DNA of 13,368 nt from Brucellaceae bacterium (GCA_020637755.1 JACKJW010000026.1:1-13368); one strand, 5' to 3'. Shown: positions 1-13,367, numbered from the stretch's first letter. Notes: generated by a model not told the origin, from the sequence alone. Translations and numbers: made by a program.

Positions 1-3055
<3,055 letters not shown>

Positions 3056-3202
3056 GCCGTTCTCCTTGGCGGGGCTGTGAGATGCCCCTCTTGAAACGTT
3101 CGGGCGAAGGAAGCCTGCCTTCCTGGCCCTGACCATGGAAGCACCCCGAGGGGCGCCGCCGGGTGGCTCGCGCACCGCCCGTCAGGGCGATGCGCGCCGT
3201 TT

Positions 3203-7345
<4,143 letters not shown>

Positions 7346-7350
7346 CGTCG

Positions 7351-7356
7351 CTCCTC
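7351..7356 (-). promoter_or_regulatory. Ribosome binding site of rpoB
   Basis: GAGGAG on the minus strand, five bases before the ATG at 7345. It decides the rpoB start against the in-frame ATG at 7384, which would extend the protein by residues not typical of the family. Confidence 0.75.
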
Positions 7357-7421
7357 GTGTCACACCATTGGCCTTGCCGGCCACTCTCCCGCCCGTAGCC
7401 GGACGGATCTCTCAAACGGTT

Positions 7422-7469
7422 AAAACCCGTTTCCGGAAAGCCATTCCGGGCTCTCTGGAAAAGGGTTTT
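7422..7469 (-). promoter_or_regulatory. Long hairpin in rplL-rpoB spacer, possible attenuator
   Basis: AAAACCC (7422-7428) pairs with GGGTTTT (7463-7469). After one mismatch the stem continues for five more pairs (7430-7434 with 7457-7461). An inner hairpin, CCGGAA at 7433-7438 with TTCCGG at 7444-7449, competes with part of the outer stem. A further alternative pairs AAACGG at 7414-7419 with CCGTTT at 7427-7432 and would break the outer stem. On the transcribed strand the outer stem ends in GGGTTTT followed by AACC, so it lacks a clean uridine tract. In E. coli the rplL-rpoB gap holds a partial terminator and an RNase III site that lower rpoB output relative to L7/L12. An equivalent role here is inference. 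Confidence 0.45.
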
Positions 7470-7519
7470 GGGCCATCACGCGCCCTGGCTTACTCACATC
7501 TTCCGCCTTTCGGCCGAAG

Positions 7520-7544
7520 TGGCGGACGGGAAACCCGTCCGCCA
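7520..7544 (-). promoter_or_regulatory. Perfect GC-rich hairpin just after rplL
   Basis: Eleven perfect pairs (7520-7530 with 7534-7544; arms GGCGGACGGG and CCCGTCCGCC plus a closing T-A) around a three-base loop, 17 bases downstream of the rplL stop. The sequence after it on the minus strand begins ACTTCGG, not a T tract, so it is not a standard intrinsic terminator. It could protect the abundant rplL message 3' end, slow polymerase or be a processing site. The structure is seen; the function is inferred. Confidence 0.6.
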
Positions 7545-7561
7545 AACACCGGGTGACCCAA

Positions 7562-7939
7562 TTACTTGAGTTCGACCTTGGCGCCAGCGTCTTCCAGCTT
7601 CTTCTTGATGTCCTCGGCTTCGCCCTTGGAAATGCCTTCCTTGACGGCCTTCGGAGCACCTTCGACCAGGTCCTTGGCTTCCTTGAGGCCAAGGCCGGTG
7701 ATGGCGCGGACTTCCTTGATGACGTTGATCTTCTGGGCGCCGGCATCGGCGAGAACGACGTCGAATTCGGTCTTCTCTTCGACGGCTTCGGCCGGAGCAG
7801 CAGCACCGCCGGCAGCAGCAACGGCAACCGGAGCGGCAGCGGAAACGCCCCACTTCTCTTCGAGCATCTTGGACAGTTCAGCAGCCTCGAGCACGGTCAG
7901 GGCCGACAGGTCTTCAACAATCTTGGCAAGATCAGCCAT
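7562..7939 (-). CDS. rplL: 50S ribosomal protein L7/L12
   Basis: Stalk protein of the large ribosomal subunit. Dimers bind L10 and recruit and stimulate translation factors such as EF-Tu and EF-G. The product is 125 residues, the usual length. Residues 1-32 form the dimerisation and L10-binding domain, residues 33-53 are an alanine/proline-rich hinge, and from about 54 the globular factor-binding domain follows (TEFDVVL, IKEVR, GLGLKEAKDLVE), ending in VELK. The ATG at 7939 has AAGGAA about eight bases upstream. An out-of-frame ATG at 7946 opens only four codons (MKNG) and lies too close to that site to be a likely start. It follows rplJ by 51 bases, and L10 and L7/L12 are normally co-transcribed. 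The structured spacer downstream may help keep L7/L12 in excess over RNA polymerase. Confidence 0.97.
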   Translation of the reverse strand: MADLAKIVEDLSALTVLEAAELSKMLEEKWGVSAAAPVAVAAAGGAAAPAEAVEEKTEFDVVLADAGAQKINVIKEVRAITGLGLKEAKDLVEGAPKAVKEGISKGEAEDIKKKLEDAGAKVELK

Positions 7940-7990
7940 TTTTCATGTTCCTTCTTGAAAGTTCGAACGTAGGTTTTGCTGAGAACGGCC

Positions 7991-8509
7991 TCACACCGTC
8001 TCGTCCTTCCGGGCATAGGCACCAAAGACGCGGGCCAGCTGGCCTGCAGGTGCCGCGGTGACGCCGGCGATGCGCGTTGCGGGCGTGTTGATCATGGCAA
8101 TGATCTTCGCACGCAGTTCATCGAGCGACGGCATGGTGGCAAGAGCCTTCACACCATTCGCGTCGAGAACGGTTGCACCCATTGCACCGCCAAGGATGAC
8201 AAGCTTGTCATTGGTCTTGGCGAAATCGGACGCAACCTTCGGCGCCGCCACCGGGTCATCCGAATAGGCAATCACGGTCTGGCCCTTGAACAGGTCAGCC
8301 ATGCCTTCGGATTCCGTGCCCTGAAGAGCGATCTTGGCGAGGCGGTTCTTCGCGACTTTGACGGAGCCCCCGGCAGCGCGCATTTTCGAGCGAAGCTCGG
8401 TCATGTTCGCAACCGTAAGGCCGGCATAGTGGGCCACGACCACTGAACCGGTGCTCTTGAACACCTCGTTCAGGCCCGCGACGAATTCGCGTTTTTCCGC
8501 TCTTTCCAC
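7991..8509 (-). CDS. rplJ: 50S ribosomal protein L10, GTG start
   Basis: Base of the L7/L12 stalk; it binds 23S rRNA through its N-terminal domain and L7/L12 dimers through its C-terminal helix. From the GTG at 8509 the product is 172 residues, beginning (M)ERAEKREFVAGLNEVF, which matches the usual alphaproteobacterial N-terminus and length. Typical motifs are VVAHYAGLTV, AGGSVKVAKNRLAK and LRAKIIAMINTPA. The frame stays open upstream to ATGs at 8533 and 8626, but these would add unconserved residues, and the purine-rich GGAGAGAGG lies inside that extension just before the GTG. The ATG at 8533 is also buried in a hairpin stem. In E. coli, L10 (with L7/L12) represses its own translation by binding the leader; the 341-base structured leader here is consistent with that. 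It is followed by rplL. Confidence 0.95.
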   Translation of the reverse strand: MERAEKREFVAGLNEVFKSTGSVVVAHYAGLTVANMTELRSKMRAAGGSVKVAKNRLAKIALQGTESEGMADLFKGQTVIAYSDDPVAAPKVASDFAKTNDKLVILGGAMGATVLDANGVKALATMPSLDELRAKIIAMINTPATRIAGVTAAPAGQLARVFGAYARKDETV

Positions 8510-8511
8510 AG

Positions 8512-8520
8512 CCTCTCTCC
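8512..8520 (-). promoter_or_regulatory. Ribosome binding site fixing the rplJ GTG start
   Basis: GGAGAGAGG on the minus strand, ending two bases before the GTG at 8509; the GGAGAG part is five bases away. It would be coding sequence if either upstream ATG were used, which argues for the GTG. Confidence 0.65.
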
Positions 8521-8526
8521 AGTTGA

Positions 8527-8551
8527 CCGGCATTGCTGTGATCAATGCCGG
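8527..8551 (-). promoter_or_regulatory. Hairpin directly upstream of the rplJ ribosome binding site
   Basis: Nine perfect pairs, CCGGCATTG with CAATGCCGG, around a seven-base loop, with a possible extra G-U pair. The stem ends six to seven bases before the GGAGAGAGG. Its position suits translational control of rplJ; the role is inferred. Confidence 0.55.
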
Positions 8552-8781
8552 CGGTTGGCGATGACCGCCCGTCTTCCCGGAACCCCGAAAAGCCGGACGG
8601 CGTTTGAGGATCCTGCCCCTCTCCATCCGCCCGAAAACGAAGGGAAAGGACTACACGGTTCGAACCTTCCATCGGGGTCGCCCCCTCTTTCCGGTCTGAA
8701 ACCCGTCTCATGCAGGCCCATATGAATTAAGGCGAGCCGCCTGCAATCTCGGACAGGATGTCCGGAAGTTTCCTTCCGCAT

Positions 8782-8803
8782 CCTCCCCCGTCGCCGGGGA
8801 AGG
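8782..8803 (-). promoter_or_regulatory. Hairpin with GCGA tetraloop in rplJ leader
   Basis: On the minus strand CCTTCCCCG pairs with CGGGGGAGG (nine pairs, one G-U) and is capped by GCGA, a GNRA tetraloop. Such caps are often used for tertiary or protein contacts. No T tract follows. Confidence 0.5.
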
Positions 8804-8812
8804 AATTCATGG

Positions 8813-8840
8813 GAAGACAGCCGCTTGCACGACTGTCTTC
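8813..8840 (-). promoter_or_regulatory. Hairpin ten bases after the rplA stop
   Basis: GAAGACAG pairs with CTGTCTTC. Three further inner pairs (one G-U) make an 11-pair stem with a six-base loop. The sequence after it reads CCATGAATT, with no uridine run, so it is a weak terminator candidate. A 3' protective or processing hairpin fits as well. Confidence 0.5.
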
Positions 8841-8850
8841 AAGTTCATTC

Positions 8851-9552
8851 TCAAGCCTGCGACAGGCTCGACAGGTCGACCTTCAGGCCCGGGCCCATCG
8901 TCGAGGAAATCGCGATGCGCTTCAGGTAGTTGCCCTTGGCGCCCGACGGCTTGGCCTTGATGACGGCATCGGCAAAGGCGCGGATGTTCTCTTCCAGCGC
9001 GCCGGCCTCGAAGGAGGCCTTGCCAACGCCGGCGTGAACAATACCGGCCTTCTCGACGCGGAACTCGACAGCACCGCCCTTGGAAGCCTTGACCGCGCCG
9101 GCCACATCGACCGTCACGGTGCCGACCTTCGGGTTCGGCATCATGCCGCGCGGGCCGAGCACCTTGCCCAGACGGCCGACGAGCGGCATCATGTCCGGGG
9201 TGGCAATGCAACGGTCGAAGTTGATCTCGCCCTTCTGGACGGTATCGACCAGGTCTTCCGCACCGACGACATCGGCACCGGCAGCCTTGGCTTCCTCGGC
9301 CTTGTCACCACGGGCAAACACGGCCACGCGCACGGTACGGCCGGTGCCGTTCGGCAGGTTCACCACACCGCGGACCATCTGGTCGGCGTGACGCGGGTCA
9401 ACGCCGAGGTTCATCGCCACTTCGACGGTCTCGTCGAACTTGGCAGTGGCGCGCTCCTTCACCATGGCAACGGCTTCCGACAGGCCGTAGAGCTTGTCCG
9501 GATTGACGCCCTCGCGGGTCGCGGCAATGCGCTTTGCAATCTTCTTCGCCAT
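8851..9552 (-). CDS. rplA: 50S ribosomal protein L1
   Basis: L1 stalk protein of the large subunit, involved in release of deacylated tRNA from the E site; in E. coli also the translational repressor of the rplKA message. The product is 233 residues, the usual length. Conserved motifs include KFDETVEVAMNLGVDPRHADQ, the segment TPDMMPLVGRLGKVLGPRG, MPNPKVGTVT and the C-terminal STMGPGLKVD. The ATG at 9552 lies two bases after the rplK stop with only a weak GGTGGG upstream, inside the rplK end, so translational coupling to rplK is likely. The structured rplJ leader follows. Confidence 0.97.
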   Translation of the reverse strand: MAKKIAKRIAATREGVNPDKLYGLSEAVAMVKERATAKFDETVEVAMNLGVDPRHADQMVRGVVNLPNGTGRTVRVAVFARGDKAEEAKAAGADVVGAEDLVDTVQKGEINFDRCIATPDMMPLVGRLGKVLGPRGMMPNPKVGTVTVDVAGAVKASKGGAVEFRVEKAGIVHAGVGKASFEAGALEENIRAFADAVIKAKPSGAKGNYLKRIAISSTMGPGLKVDLSSLSQA

Positions 9553-9554
9553 GA

Positions 9555-9983
9555 TCAGCCCACCACTTCCAGGCCCATGGAGCGGGCGGAGCCCTCAACC
9601 ATCAGCATTGCAGCTTCAACGTCGTTCGCATTGAGGTCCTTCATCTTGGCCTCGGCGATCTCGCGCACCTGGTCACGGGTGACCTGACCGGCCGACGCGC
9701 GGCCCGGGGTCTTGGAGCCGGACTTCAGCTTGGCGGCCTTCTTGAGGAAGTAGGACACCGGCGGGGTCTTCATCTGGAAGGTGAAGGACTTGTCCTGGAA
9801 ATAGGTGATCACGACCGGGATCGGCTGACCCTTTTCCATTTCCTGCGTTGCAGCATTGAACGCCTTGCAGAATTCCATGATGTTGATGCCACGCTGGCCG
9901 AGGGCCGGACCGATGGGCGGCGACGGATTCGCCGAGCCCGCGGGGACCTGCAGCTTCAGCTGGCCTGCGATTTTCTTAGCCAT
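9555..9983 (-). CDS. rplK: 50S ribosomal protein L11
   Basis: Part of the GTPase-associated centre of the large subunit, at the base of the L7/L12 stalk; binds the 23S rRNA region targeted by thiostrepton. The product is 142 residues, the usual length. The N-terminal domain carries the proline-rich PPIGPALGQRG at 22-32, next to INIMEFCKAFN. The C-terminal RNA-binding domain contains KTPGRASAGQVTRDQV and NANDVEAAMLMVEGSARSMG. The ATG at 9983 is preceded by a modest AGGCAG. It lies 155 bases after nusG and two bases before rplA, the usual L11-L1 pair. Confidence 0.97.
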   Translation of the reverse strand: MAKKIAGQLKLQVPAGSANPSPPIGPALGQRGINIMEFCKAFNAATQEMEKGQPIPVVITYFQDKSFTFQMKTPPVSYFLKKAAKLKSGSKTPGRASAGQVTRDQVREIAEAKMKDLNANDVEAAMLMVEGSARSMGLEVVG

Positions 9984-10138
9984 TGCTCTGCCTGTTCACA
10001 TGCCGGTTGCCCGGCGGTTGATGGTCACCGGCTGTTCGCCGGCGGTTGCAAAGTCGGTGGTGCGGACATTTTCGCGCGGCCGGCCAGGCCGCTGCCCTTC
10101 CACCGGGGTGCGCCGCCCTTGCGGGCCGCGCTTTTTCG
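9984..10138 (-). promoter_or_regulatory. nusG-rplK spacer with hairpins, possible L1 target
   Basis: Three stems are visible on the minus strand: GCGGCC/GGCCGC around TGGCC (10076-10092); GCCGGC/GCCGGT around GAACA, closed by one G-U; and GCCGG/CCGGC capped by the GNRA tetraloop GCAA, close to the rplK start. In E. coli, L1 binds the rplK leader and represses both genes. A matching site here is inference from position. I found no convincing promoter or terminator, so readthrough from nusG is possible. Confidence 0.35.
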
Positions 10139-10669
10139 TCAGGCCTTTTCGACCTGCGCGAATTCCAGCTCGACCGGGGTTGCCCGGCCGAAAATCGACA
10201 CTTCCACCTTGAGGCGCGAACGCTCCTCGTCCACTTCCTGCACGAAGCCGGAGAACGAGGCGAACGGACCGTCCGACACGCGCACCTGTTCGCCGATCTC
10301 GAAGGAGACCGACGGCTTGGGCCGGTCGACACCTTCCTGCACCTGGGTCAGGATGGCCTCGGCCTCACGATCCGGAATCGGCACCGGCTTGGAATCGGTG
10401 CCGAGGAAACCGGTTACCTTCGGCGTGTTCTTGATGAGGTGGAACACATCGTCCGTCAGGTTGGCGCGCACCAGCACGTAGCCCGGGAAGAACTTGCGCT
10501 CGGCATCGACCTTGCGGCCGCGGCGCACCTCGACGACCTTCTCGGTCGGCACGAGGATCTTCTCGAAATGGTCCCACAGCCCCTTCTGCTTGGCCTTCTC
10601 CTCAATGGATTCGGCCACCTTCTTCTCGAAGTTCGAATAGGCGTGGACAATGTACCAGCGCGCAGTCAT
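10139..10669 (-). CDS. nusG: Transcription elongation/antitermination factor NusG
   Basis: Binds the RNA polymerase clamp, improves processivity, and links polymerase to Rho or to ribosomal protein S10. The product is 176 residues, the normal length. The NGN domain starts TARWYIVHAYSNFEKKV and contains the family motif FFPGYVLV at 60-67. The KOW domain runs from about 122 to 173 (EIGEQVRVSDGPFASFSG). The frame extends upstream to an ATG at 10789, but that would overlap secE and add low-complexity serine-rich sequence, so the ATG at 10669 is used. GAGGGAG at 10681-10687 lies 11 bases upstream, slightly far. The start follows the secE stop by 28 bases. Confidence 0.97.
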   Translation of the reverse strand: MTARWYIVHAYSNFEKKVAESIEEKAKQKGLWDHFEKILVPTEKVVEVRRGRKVDAERKFFPGYVLVRANLTDDVFHLIKNTPKVTGFLGTDSKPVPIPDREAEAILTQVQEGVDRPKPSVSFEIGEQVRVSDGPFASFSGFVQEVDEERSRLKVEVSIFGRATPVELEFAQVEKA

Positions 10670-10697
10670 CTCGTCGCTTGCTCCCTCGAAAGCCGCC

Positions 10698-10901
10698 TTA
10701 CTTGCCGATGCCCAGGATGAGCTCGACGCCGTAGGCCATGATCTGGTCGGCGAGGAAGAAGAAGATGGCGGCCAGGAAAGCCATGGCAATCACCATCATC
10801 GTCGAGATCACCGTTTCGCGGCGCGAAGGCCAGGTCACCTTCGCCGTCTCCGAGCGCACCTGCTGGAGAAAGGTGAACGGGTTCTTCGTCTTCGCCGCCA
10901 T
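10698..10901 (-). CDS. secE: Protein translocase subunit SecE
   Basis: Small inner-membrane subunit of the SecYEG channel that clamps SecY. The product is 67 residues, the single-transmembrane short form common in alphaproteobacteria. The amphipathic N-terminal part carries the conserved FLQQVRSETAKVTWPSRRET, with W24-P25, and one membrane span follows at about 31-51. An ATG at 10916 would add five residues (MKRAI). I prefer 10901 because related proteins start MAK/MAAK and AAGAGAG at 10907-10913 lies five bases before it, but either start is possible. It heads the secE-nusG pair and has a long leader from a promoter candidate near 11172-11200. Confidence 0.95.
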   Translation of the reverse strand: MAAKTKNPFTFLQQVRSETAKVTWPSRRETVISTMMVIAMAFLAAIFFFLADQIMAYGVELILGIGK

Positions 10902-10906
10902 GATGG

Positions 10907-10913
10907 CTCTCTT
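10907..10913 (-). promoter_or_regulatory. Ribosome binding site of secE
   Basis: AAGAGAG on the minus strand, five bases from the ATG at 10901. It favours that start over the ATG at 10916, which has a poorer GGAAG seven bases upstream. Confidence 0.5.
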
Positions 10914-10982
10914 CATTCTGAGGCTTCCGCGCTTTCACGCATCCGCCTGCCGCATCTGACCAGACCGGAAACCGGCCCCAAT

Positions 10983-11003
10983 CCCGGAAAGGCACTTTCC
11001 GGG
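10983..11003 (-). promoter_or_regulatory. Perfect hairpin in secE leader
   Basis: CCCGGAAAG pairs with CTTTCCGGG over nine perfect pairs with a three-base loop, about 80 bases before the secE start. No T tract follows on the minus strand (ATTGGGG), so it does not look like an intrinsic terminator. Similar CCGGAA/TTCCGG stems occur in two other spacers of the window. Confidence 0.5.
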
Positions 11004-11171
11004 TGCATCCGCCTTGCGCGGACGCGAAATCAACACAGACTGGAAAACCGGAGCGACCATCCAATCGTCACCACCGGGACCTGCCAAACCAGCGAATCAC
11101 TGATTTTTGGCCACGCTTATACGGCGCGCAAGGACACTTCCGCCCTTCACGCACCTCGCGTCTGTCGGCAC

Positions 11172-11200
11172 TACATAGAACCGGTACGCGCCAAGCGCAA
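11172..11200 (-). promoter_or_regulatory. Promoter candidate for secE-nusG
   Basis: On the minus strand -35 TTGCGC (11195-11200), a 17-base spacer and -10 TATGTA (11172-11177). With flanking bases this reads CTTGCG-N17-CTATGT, close to the alphaproteobacterial housekeeping pattern CTTGAC-N17-CTATAT. An AT-rich CAAAATT lies just upstream, like an UP element. Transcription would start near 11165. Confidence 0.55.
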
Positions 11201-11210
11201 GAGGCAATTT

Positions 11211-11258
11211 TGACTTCGTCACTTGCCGGACGGCACGTGGCGCGCCCTGACGAAGTCA
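11211..11258. repeat. 11-bp perfect inverted repeat upstream of secE promoter
   Basis: TGACTTCGTCA (11211-11221) and TGACGAAGTCA (11248-11258) are exact reverse complements separated by 26 GC-rich bases. The near arm begins about ten bases upstream of the -35 candidate. It could be an operator, or a terminator-like stem for transcription coming from tRNA-Trp, although neither strand shows a uridine run after it. Confidence 0.55.
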
Positions 11259-11344
11259 GCCCCGTCCGGTCCGCCGCATCTGGCGCGCAGCCGGTCGCCA
11301 CCATGCGCGCATGGCGATGCCGCCGACCGCAAGGGGCAAGTGAA

Positions 11345-11396
11345 GGACAATGTACAGGAAACTGGCTGGCAGGGGCAGCAGGGCGTAAACCCGTGA
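11345..11396 (-). repeat. Decayed copy of tRNA-Trp 3' half plus flank
   Basis: 46 of 52 bases match 11505-11556, exactly 160 bases away. The tRNA-derived part (11367-11396) keeps the CCA end, the acceptor 3' strand (TGCCCCT) and a damaged T arm in which the loop is TTTACGC instead of TTCGAAC. The other 22 bases match the 3' flank of the real gene. The D arm and anticodon arm are absent upstream, so it cannot make a tRNA. It could be a decayed tandem tRNA copy or an old integration scar. Confidence 0.65.
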
Positions 11397-11526
11397 TCCC
11401 CGAACGAGCGGAGCCAAAGGCGCAGCGGCGTGGGGCAGCAAGGCGAGCGAAGCGACGCCGGAGCGGTGCGGTTTTTCCTCCGCAGGCGGACACCCTCTTT
11501 GCACGGACAATGTACAGGAAACCGAC

Positions 11527-11602
<76 letters not shown>

Positions 11603-11618
11603 TCAGTCGCGCGGGCTT

Positions 11619-11646
11619 CTTGCATCAGCTGACTGACGATTGCAAG
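11619..11646. repeat. Inverted repeat CTTGCA/TGCAAG before tRNA-Trp
   Basis: CTTGCA (11619-11624) and TGCAAG (11641-11646) flank 16 bases that contain an inner TCAG/CTGA pairing. It lies 17 bases upstream of the tRNA 5' end and overlaps where its promoter should be. It could be an operator-like palindrome or a 3' hairpin of the small gene upstream. No T run follows it. Confidence 0.35.
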
Positions 11647-11667
11647 ACCAAACGAAACGCCGCTTCG

Positions 11668-11991
11668 TCATTTTCTGCATCGCGGAGAGCGGGCCGCGCG
11701 CCGCTTCAATTCCGCGTCCGTTGTCTTGCCCAGGGCACACTCACGGTTGCCACCGGTTCCCGGAGCATTTTCAAAGACGCAACTGCTGGAAGGCGGATCG
11801 CCGCAGATCTTGTAGAGGTTCTTGTGGGACACGCACCGGCCCGTGGCAATCGAGCGATAGCCGGGGCTGCCCTTGCAGCCGCATCCGCTGCAAGGTCCGG
11901 GCATGTCCGGACATTTCGACTCGGCCAAGCCGCTGCCGCTGGCCCAGACCAGGCCCGCAAGCACAAGAACTTTGATGACAGCCGCATGCAT
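11668..11991 (-). CDS. Small secreted cysteine-rich protein, unknown function
   Basis: 107 residues. The first 23 look like a signal peptide: K7, then the hydrophobic run VLVLAGLVWASGSGLA with a plausible cut after A23. The mature part has nine cysteines (27, 34, 37, 39, 53, 63, 71, 85, 105), including the cluster CSGCGCKG at 34-41 and spaced ones in GRCVSHKNLYKICGDPP. The C-terminal tail is basic (KRRAARSPRCRK). This suggests a disulfide-bonded periplasmic or exported protein. The CSGCGCKG...CV...L..CG.PP pattern resembles small hypothetical proteins I associate with Hyphomicrobiales, but I cannot name a family. The ATG at 11991 has only GGGA three bases upstream, and an in-frame stop lies four codons before it. 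It sits after the tuf terminator and 65 bases before tRNA-Trp; its own promoter is not evident. Confidence 0.62.
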   Translation of the reverse strand: MHAAVIKVLVLAGLVWASGSGLAESKCPDMPGPCSGCGCKGSPGYRSIATGRCVSHKNLYKICGDPPSSSCVFENAPGTGGNRECALGKTTDAELKRRAARSPRCRK

Positions 11992-12023
11992 GGTCCCATT
12001 TCAAACAGTTCCGGCCGGCCGCG

Positions 12024-12054
12024 CAAACAAAAAGGGCGCCCGCAGGCGCCCTTT
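12024..12054 (-). terminator. Intrinsic terminator of tuf
   Basis: Ten perfect pairs, AAAGGGCGCC with GGCGCCCTTT, around TGCG, followed on the minus strand by TTGTTTG. It lies 34 bases after the tuf stop. This is the clearest terminator in the window and marks the small gene downstream as a probable separate transcription unit, unless it is fed by readthrough. Confidence 0.85.
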
Positions 12055-12088
12055 CGAGTCCGTTGCCGGTCACCCGGCCATCGAATGC

Positions 12089-13264
<1,176 letters not shown>

Positions 13265-13304
13265 TCTTTCGTATCCTCGGATGCATGGGACAGGTTCAGG
13301 TTGG

Positions 13305-13367
13305 ATGCGGGGCGAATAGCGGCTGGGGCGCAAAAAAACAAGGCTTTTGTGGTGGCCCGCCCCGCAT
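13305..13367. repeat. 10-bp inverted repeat flanking tuf promoter candidate
   Basis: ATGCGGGGCG (13305-13314) and CGCCCCGCAT (13358-13367) are exact reverse complements 43 bases apart, bracketing the -35 and overlapping the -10 candidate. It may extend past the window edge. Confidence 0.4.
13313..13341 (-). promoter_or_regulatory. Promoter candidate for tuf
   Basis: On the minus strand -35 TTGTTT (13336-13341), a 17-base spacer and -10 TATTCG (13313-13318), reading CTTGTT-N17-CTATTC with flanks, similar to CTTGAC-N17-CTATAT. The start would fall near 13306, about 42 bases before the ATG. The T run at the -35 might instead belong to a terminator of the gene beyond the window. Confidence 0.4.

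Larger units (their letters stand above)
8510..8850 (-). promoter_or_regulatory. rplA-rplJ intergenic leader with hairpin series
   Basis: 341 bases without a gene. On the transcribed strand there are several stems: 8813-8840; 8782-8803; 8763-8778 (CGGAAG/CTTCCG around GAAA); 8750-8764 (CGGACA/TGTCCG around TCC, sharing two bases with the previous stem); 8712-8744 (GCAGGC/GCCTGC enclosing a smaller stem); and 8527-8551 next to the ribosome binding site. This is where E. coli has an rplJ promoter and the L10 autoregulatory site. I could not identify the kink-turn of that site by eye. One weak promoter-like pair, TTGAAG-N17-TGTCTT, overlaps the first hairpin. The AT-rich patch near 8720-8730 has no convincing -35 and -10 pair. 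Confidence 0.5.
10917..11526 (-). other. Non-coding stretch between tRNA-Trp and secE
   Basis: About 610 bases with no credible gene. Open frames here are arginine- and alanine-rich shadows, one of them a translation of the tRNA itself. From high to low coordinates it holds the 3' flank of tRNA-Trp, a degenerate copy of the tRNA 3' half (11345-11396), an 11-bp inverted repeat (11211-11258), a promoter candidate (11172-11200), a TATAAG at 11116-11121 with no good -35, and a leader hairpin (10983-11003). If the promoter is real, the secE leader is about 265 bases. Confidence 0.6.

Noticed and set aside
7932..7946. Four-codon frame (MKNG) overlapping the rplL start
   Set aside because: Its ATG is one or two bases from the ribosome binding site, too close for efficient initiation; probably chance.
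8657..8666. Palindrome GGTTCGAACC resembling a tRNA T-loop
   Set aside because: No acceptor, anticodon or D arm can be built around it; a ten-base palindrome alone is not evidence of a tRNA remnant.
8542..8781. 79-codon minus-strand frame in the rplJ leader
   Set aside because: GGAGG directly abuts its ATG with no spacing, the product has no recognisable features, and the region is better explained by stacked RNA hairpins.
11706..12026. Alternative minus-strand frame over the cysteine-rich gene
   Set aside because: It lacks the clean signal peptide and ordered cysteine pattern of the 11668-11991 frame and overlaps the tuf terminator T tract.
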